From: Thiobacillus sp.
GTDB taxonomy: Bacteria > Pseudomonadota > Gammaproteobacteria > Burkholderiales > Thiobacillaceae
Reading direction: 5' to 3'
Assembly: GCA_024235835.1 (NCBI GenBank)
Contig: JACKLQ010000001.1
Span: forward strand, 1-64,000
DNA: 64,000 nt
The notes beneath the pieces were generated by a model. That model saw only the letters and a list, made by a program, of their open reading frames with translations, did no database searches and was not told the origin of the DNA. The position numbers and the translations under genes were made by a program. Of the stretch, positions 61,087 through 64,000 are shown in pieces (within the stretch, counting starts at the first letter, position 1; each line of letters starts with the position of its first letter).

Positions 61087-62358
61087 TCAGGCCGGCTGTA
61101 GTGAACCCTCGTTATAGCTTTCCAGCTTCTCGATGCGCTCCACGGCCTTGGGGTGGCTGTCGTAGAAAAGCGAATACACCGGATCCGGCGTCAGGGTGGC
61201 GGCGTTGTCGCGGTAAAGCCGCACCAGGGCACTGATGAGATGGGCTGGCAGGCTGTGGCGGGCTGCAAACGCGTCAGCCTGGAACTCGTGCTTGCGGGAA
61301 TACAGGCTCATCAGCGGCGTCAGGGGGAAGAGGAACACCGGCATGGCCAGGAAGAACAGGGCCAGGGCGGTGGCATCCGTGGCGGCCGTTGCGTACTCCA
61401 CCCCCAGGCCTGCGTAGAACCAGGGCGCGCCCTTGAGCCAGGCCAGCACCGCCAGCAGGCCCAGGGACAGCACGAACATGAGGGCGATGCGCTTGACGAT
61501 GTGGCGGTGGTGGAAGTGGCCCAGCTCGTGGGCCAGCACCGCCTCGATCTGGTCGTGGGAGAGCTGGTTCAGCAAGGTGTCGTAGAAGACGATGCGCTTG
61601 GACTGGCCCAGGCCGGTGAAGTAGGCGTTGCCGTGGCTGGAACGCTTGGAGCCGTCCATGACGAATACGCCGCTGGACTTGAAACCGGCCCGTTGCAGGA
61701 GGGCCTCGATGCGGGCCCGCAGGGTCTGGTCCGGCAGGGGGGTGAACTTGTTGAACAGAGGCGCGATGACGCTGGGATACAGGGCCAGCACCAGCAGGTT
61801 GAATCCCATCCACACGCCCCACACCCACAGCCACCAGGCATCGCCCATGATGCCCATGAGCCACAGCACCAGCAGCAGCAGGGGGGCGCCGATGGCCAGG
61901 CTGATCATTACCTGCTTGATGAGGTCGCCCACGTAGCCGCCAAGGGTCTGGCGGTTGAAGCCGAAGCGGGCCTCGATGCGGAACTGGCGCCACAGCCCCA
62001 GGGGCAATTCCACCGCGCCGCTGATGAAGGCCATGCCCAGCAGCAGGGCGGTGCCCGCCAGCAGGGGTGACGCGATGGCGCCGCTCAAGCCTTCGTAAAG
62101 GGCCTGGATGCCGCCACCCAGGGTAAAGGCCAGCAGCAGGCCCGCTTCCACGGCCAGGTGCAACAGTCCCAGGCGGGTCTTGGCCAGGGTATAGGCTGCG
62201 GCCTTGCGGTGTTCCTCCAGGGGGATGGCTTCAGCGAAGGCGGGCGGCGTGGCATCCCGGTGGGTCCAGACGTGGCGCATCTGGCGCAGCAGCAGCCACA
62301 GCTTGAGGCCGAAGGTGAGGATCACGGCGGCCAGGAAAAGGTTGGTAAAGGAAGGCAT
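61087..62358 (-). CDS. M48-family membrane metalloprotease (Ste24/CAAX type)
   Basis: A 423-residue protein with several membrane helices, the zinc motif AVLAHELGHFHHRHIVKR (HExxH) and the second zinc Glu in SLYSRKHEFQADAFAA. The domain order resembles M48A Ste24/CAAX prenyl protease 1 rather than the shorter HtpX. In bacteria these enzymes degrade misfolded membrane proteins. It is divergent from orn with 164 bp between. Confidence 0.9.
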   Translation of the reverse strand: MPSFTNLFLAAVILTFGLKLWLLLRQMRHVWTHRDATPPAFAEAIPLEEHRKAAAYTLAKTRLGLLHLAVEAGLLLAFTLGGGIQALYEGLSGAIASPLLAGTALLLGMAFISGAVELPLGLWRQFRIEARFGFNRQTLGGYVGDLIKQVMISLAIGAPLLLLVLWLMGIMGDAWWLWVWGVWMGFNLLVLALYPSVIAPLFNKFTPLPDQTLRARIEALLQRAGFKSSGVFVMDGSKRSSHGNAYFTGLGQSKRIVFYDTLLNQLSHDQIEAVLAHELGHFHHRHIVKRIALMFVLSLGLLAVLAWLKGAPWFYAGLGVEYATAATDATALALFFLAMPVFLFPLTPLMSLYSRKHEFQADAFAARHSLPAHLISALVRLYRDNAATLTPDPVYSLFYDSHPKAVERIEKLESYNEGSLQPA

Positions 62359-62522
62359 GGACGGTTCGACGTGGAATGTTTGATTTTGTGCCCGGCGGCT
62401 GGCATTCGCAGAAATGTAAAAAAACCTCCATAAATTAAGGTCTTAGTACGGCCGGACGCGAGGCCTGGACGATTGTGCCACAATGAACCGCCCGCAATTA
62501 CAGGTCACAAAGAAGGTTATTT

Positions 62523-63071
62523 ATGCCCCAAGTGGATACCCACCTGGTCTGGGTGGATATGGAAATGTCCGGCCTGGATCCGGACAACGACAAAGTGCTG
62601 GAAATCGCCCTCATCGTCACCGACAAGGACCTAAACCTGGTGGAGGAGGGGCCCGTGCTGGTGGTGCATCAGCCAGACGCCGTGCTGGATGCCATGGACA
62701 GTTGGAACAAGGGCACCCACGGCAAGTCTGGCCTCATCGACAAGGTGAAGGCCTCCCCCCTATCCGAAGCAGAGGTGGAACTGCAGGTACTGGCCTTCAT
62801 GGAGAAGCACGTGCCCAAGCGCACCTCTCCCATGTGCGGCAATTCCATATGCCAGGACCGCCGCTTTTTGGCGCGCCACATGCCCCAATTGGAGGCGTAT
62901 TTCCACTACCGCAACCTGGACGTGTCCACCCTGAAGGAACTGGCGGCCCGCTGGCGCCCCGAGCTGAAGGACGGATTCAAGAAGGCCAACAGCCACACCG
63001 CCCTGGCTGACATACAGGAATCCATAGAGGAACTGAAGTACTACCGGGACCATTTCATGCGCCTGGCCTGA
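62523..63071 (+). CDS. orn: Oligoribonuclease
   Basis: A 182-residue DEDDh exonuclease: WVDMEMSGLDPDNDKVLEIA (Asp, Glu), KHVPKRTSPMCGNSICQDRR with the second Asp, and the third motif KKANSHTALADIQESIEELK with His and Asp. It degrades 2-5-nt RNAs and pGpG. The start ATG at 62523 follows AGAAGGTT. Confidence 0.97.
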   Translation: MPQVDTHLVWVDMEMSGLDPDNDKVLEIALIVTDKDLNLVEEGPVLVVHQPDAVLDAMDSWNKGTHGKSGLIDKVKASPLSEAEVELQVLAFMEKHVPKRTSPMCGNSICQDRRFLARHMPQLEAYFHYRNLDVSTLKELAARWRPELKDGFKKANSHTALADIQESIEELKYYRDHFMRLA

Positions 63072-63139
63072 TGTTTGCTCGCCGATGTTGGATCAGGTAC
63101 GTACATCGTCTCCGGTAACGCGAAAAGGAAGAAGAACCC

Positions 63140-64000
63140 ATGAAGCCCGGCACGCCCTTCGTCGTTGAAGTCAATCCCCGCATTCCCCGCCGTCTAGCCC
63201 GCCTGTCTGAACTGGCCGAGAACCTCTGGTACGCCTGGGACCGGCCCACCCGCACCCTGTTCGCCCGCCTGCACCCGGGCCTGTGGGACGCGGTGAACCA
63301 TAACCCCAAGGCCTTCCTCAAGCGGGTGGACGAGGAGCGTCTGACCGAGGCGGCGGAAGACCACATCTTCCTGGGCAGCTACAACCGGGTGCTGTCCGCC
63401 TTCGACACCTACATGAGCGAGCCCCTGCGCCGGGACATGCCCATTGACCTGAAACCCGGTGACCTGGTGGCCTATTTCTGCGCCGAGTTCGGCTTCCACG
63501 AGAGCTTCCCGGTCTATTCCGGCGGCCTGGGCATCCTGGCGGGGGACCACTGCAAGGCCGCCTCGGACATGCGCCTGCCCTTCGTGGCCGTGGGCCTGCT
63601 CTACCGCCAGGGCTACTTTTCCCAGCGCATCGACAACGACGGCAACCAGATCGCCACCTACACCGACTCCGAGTTCGGCGACCTGCCCATGCATCCGGCC
63701 CTGCGGGAGGACGGCAGCGAGGTCCACATCCAGATGGAACTGCCGGGCCGCCTGGTGGAGGTGAAGGTTTGGGAGACCCGCATCGGCCACGTGCGCCTGT
63801 GCCTCCTGGACACGGATCTGCCCGGCAACAGCCCGGAGGACCGCTACATCACCCACCAGCTCTACGGCGGCGACAAGCACACCCGCATCCAGCAGGAAAT
63901 GGTGCTGGGTATCGGCGGCATGCGGGCCCTGGAGCAGATGGGCATCAAGCCCACCTGCTACCACATCAACGAGGGCCACGCAGCCTTCCTGGTGCTGGAG
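63140..64000 (+). CDS. glgP: Alpha-glucan phosphorylase, DUF3417 type (cut by window end)
   Basis: 287 residues from the ATG at 63140 (AAGGAAGAAG upstream) with no stop by base 64000. It opens with the DUF3417 N-terminus (PRIPRRLARLSELAENLWYAWDR), then the phosphorylase PVYSGGLGILAGDHCKAASD motif and HQLYGGDKHTRIQQEMVLG. Members of this phosphorylase group release glucose-1-phosphate from glycogen-like glucans. The PLP-lysine region is beyond the window. Confidence 0.92.
   Translation, partial: MKPGTPFVVEVNPRIPRRLARLSELAENLWYAWDRPTRTLFARLHPGLWDAVNHNPKAFLKRVDEERLTEAAEDHIFLGSYNRVLSAFDTYMSEPLRRDMPIDLKPGDLVAYFCAEFGFHESFPVYSGGLGILAGDHCKAASDMRLPFVAVGLLYRQGYFSQRIDNDGNQIATYTDSEFGDLPMHPALREDGSEVHIQMELPGRLVEVKVWETRIGHVRLCLLDTDLPGNSPEDRYITHQLYGGDKHTRIQQEMVLGIGGMRALEQMGIKPTCYHINEGHAAFLVLE

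Overview
The window reads as chromosomal DNA of a GC-rich betaproteobacterium. The evidence is gene content and order: rplM-rpsI-argC-erpA, rsgA beside a pterin dehydratase, an M48 protease and orn, plus aas-lplT and a GcvR-type regulator. A Rhodocyclales- or Nitrosomonadales-like sulfur/nitrogen-metabolising organism would fit (TusA-DsrE2, NnrS, several rhodanese/DsrE-type proteins), but the order cannot be fixed from sequence alone. No phage, IS transposase, integrase or CRISPR array is visible. Dispersed palindromic repeats of at least five kinds are frequent.

Region 1 (1-8.7 kb): an arsenosugar-type cluster (family 2 glycosyltransferase, flavin disulfide reductase, ArsS-like radical SAM enzyme), an exported rhodanese, an ExbB-ExbD-TonB-like energy transducer set, an exported protein, a TlpA-like thioredoxin and a Crp/Fnr regulator. 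One member of an ~85-bp repeat family sits in frame inside arsS.

Region 2 (8.9-18.2 kb): a selenium region. A DUF255 thioredoxin-fold protein is followed by a peroxiredoxin whose peroxidatic residue is encoded by an in-frame TGA with a bacterial SECIS hairpin directly after it. Then come two ZIP transporters, an internally deleted methyltransferase, an aminotransferase, and the compact Sec-decoding set selA-selB-tRNA-Sec(UCA). Decoder and client are within 7 kb of each other, so TGA at 11198 is read as selenocysteine rather than stop.

Region 3 (18.3-27.9 kb): housekeeping genes (rmuC, an EamA permease, OsmC, a YdcF protein, rplM-rpsI, argC, erpA, yacG, an exported ATP-dependent DNA ligase, rpiA, ilvA).

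Region 4 (27.9-35.3 kb): an accessory stretch with exported proteins of unknown role, a FecR-domain protein, a Sel1-repeat protein, a 373-bp gene-poor leader with a structured RNA candidate and a strong terminator before an EamA exporter, then ferredoxin-NADP reductase.

Region 5 (35.3-46.1 kb): a rhombosortase translationally coupled to a VIT/VWA protein carrying a GlyGly-CTERM-like tail, a divergent TetR gene with clear palindromic operators, then aas, lplT, an amidohydrolase, dbpA and an RNase D-like exonuclease, several joined by 4-bp overlaps.

Region 6 (46.2-64 kb): tusA-dsrE2 under a TetR regulator with identical operators at both promoters, an SLC13-type anion permease, gcvR, a dienelactone hydrolase, an endonuclease III-like enzyme, hslR, a hybrid kinase with a degenerate receiver, a FAD amine oxidase-like protein, DJ-1, a CBS protein, a lipoprotein, an exported DsrE-like protein, nnrS, rsgA, a pterin dehydratase preceded by a heptamer tandem repeat, cytochrome c, an M48 protease, orn, and the start of a glucan phosphorylase cut by the window end.
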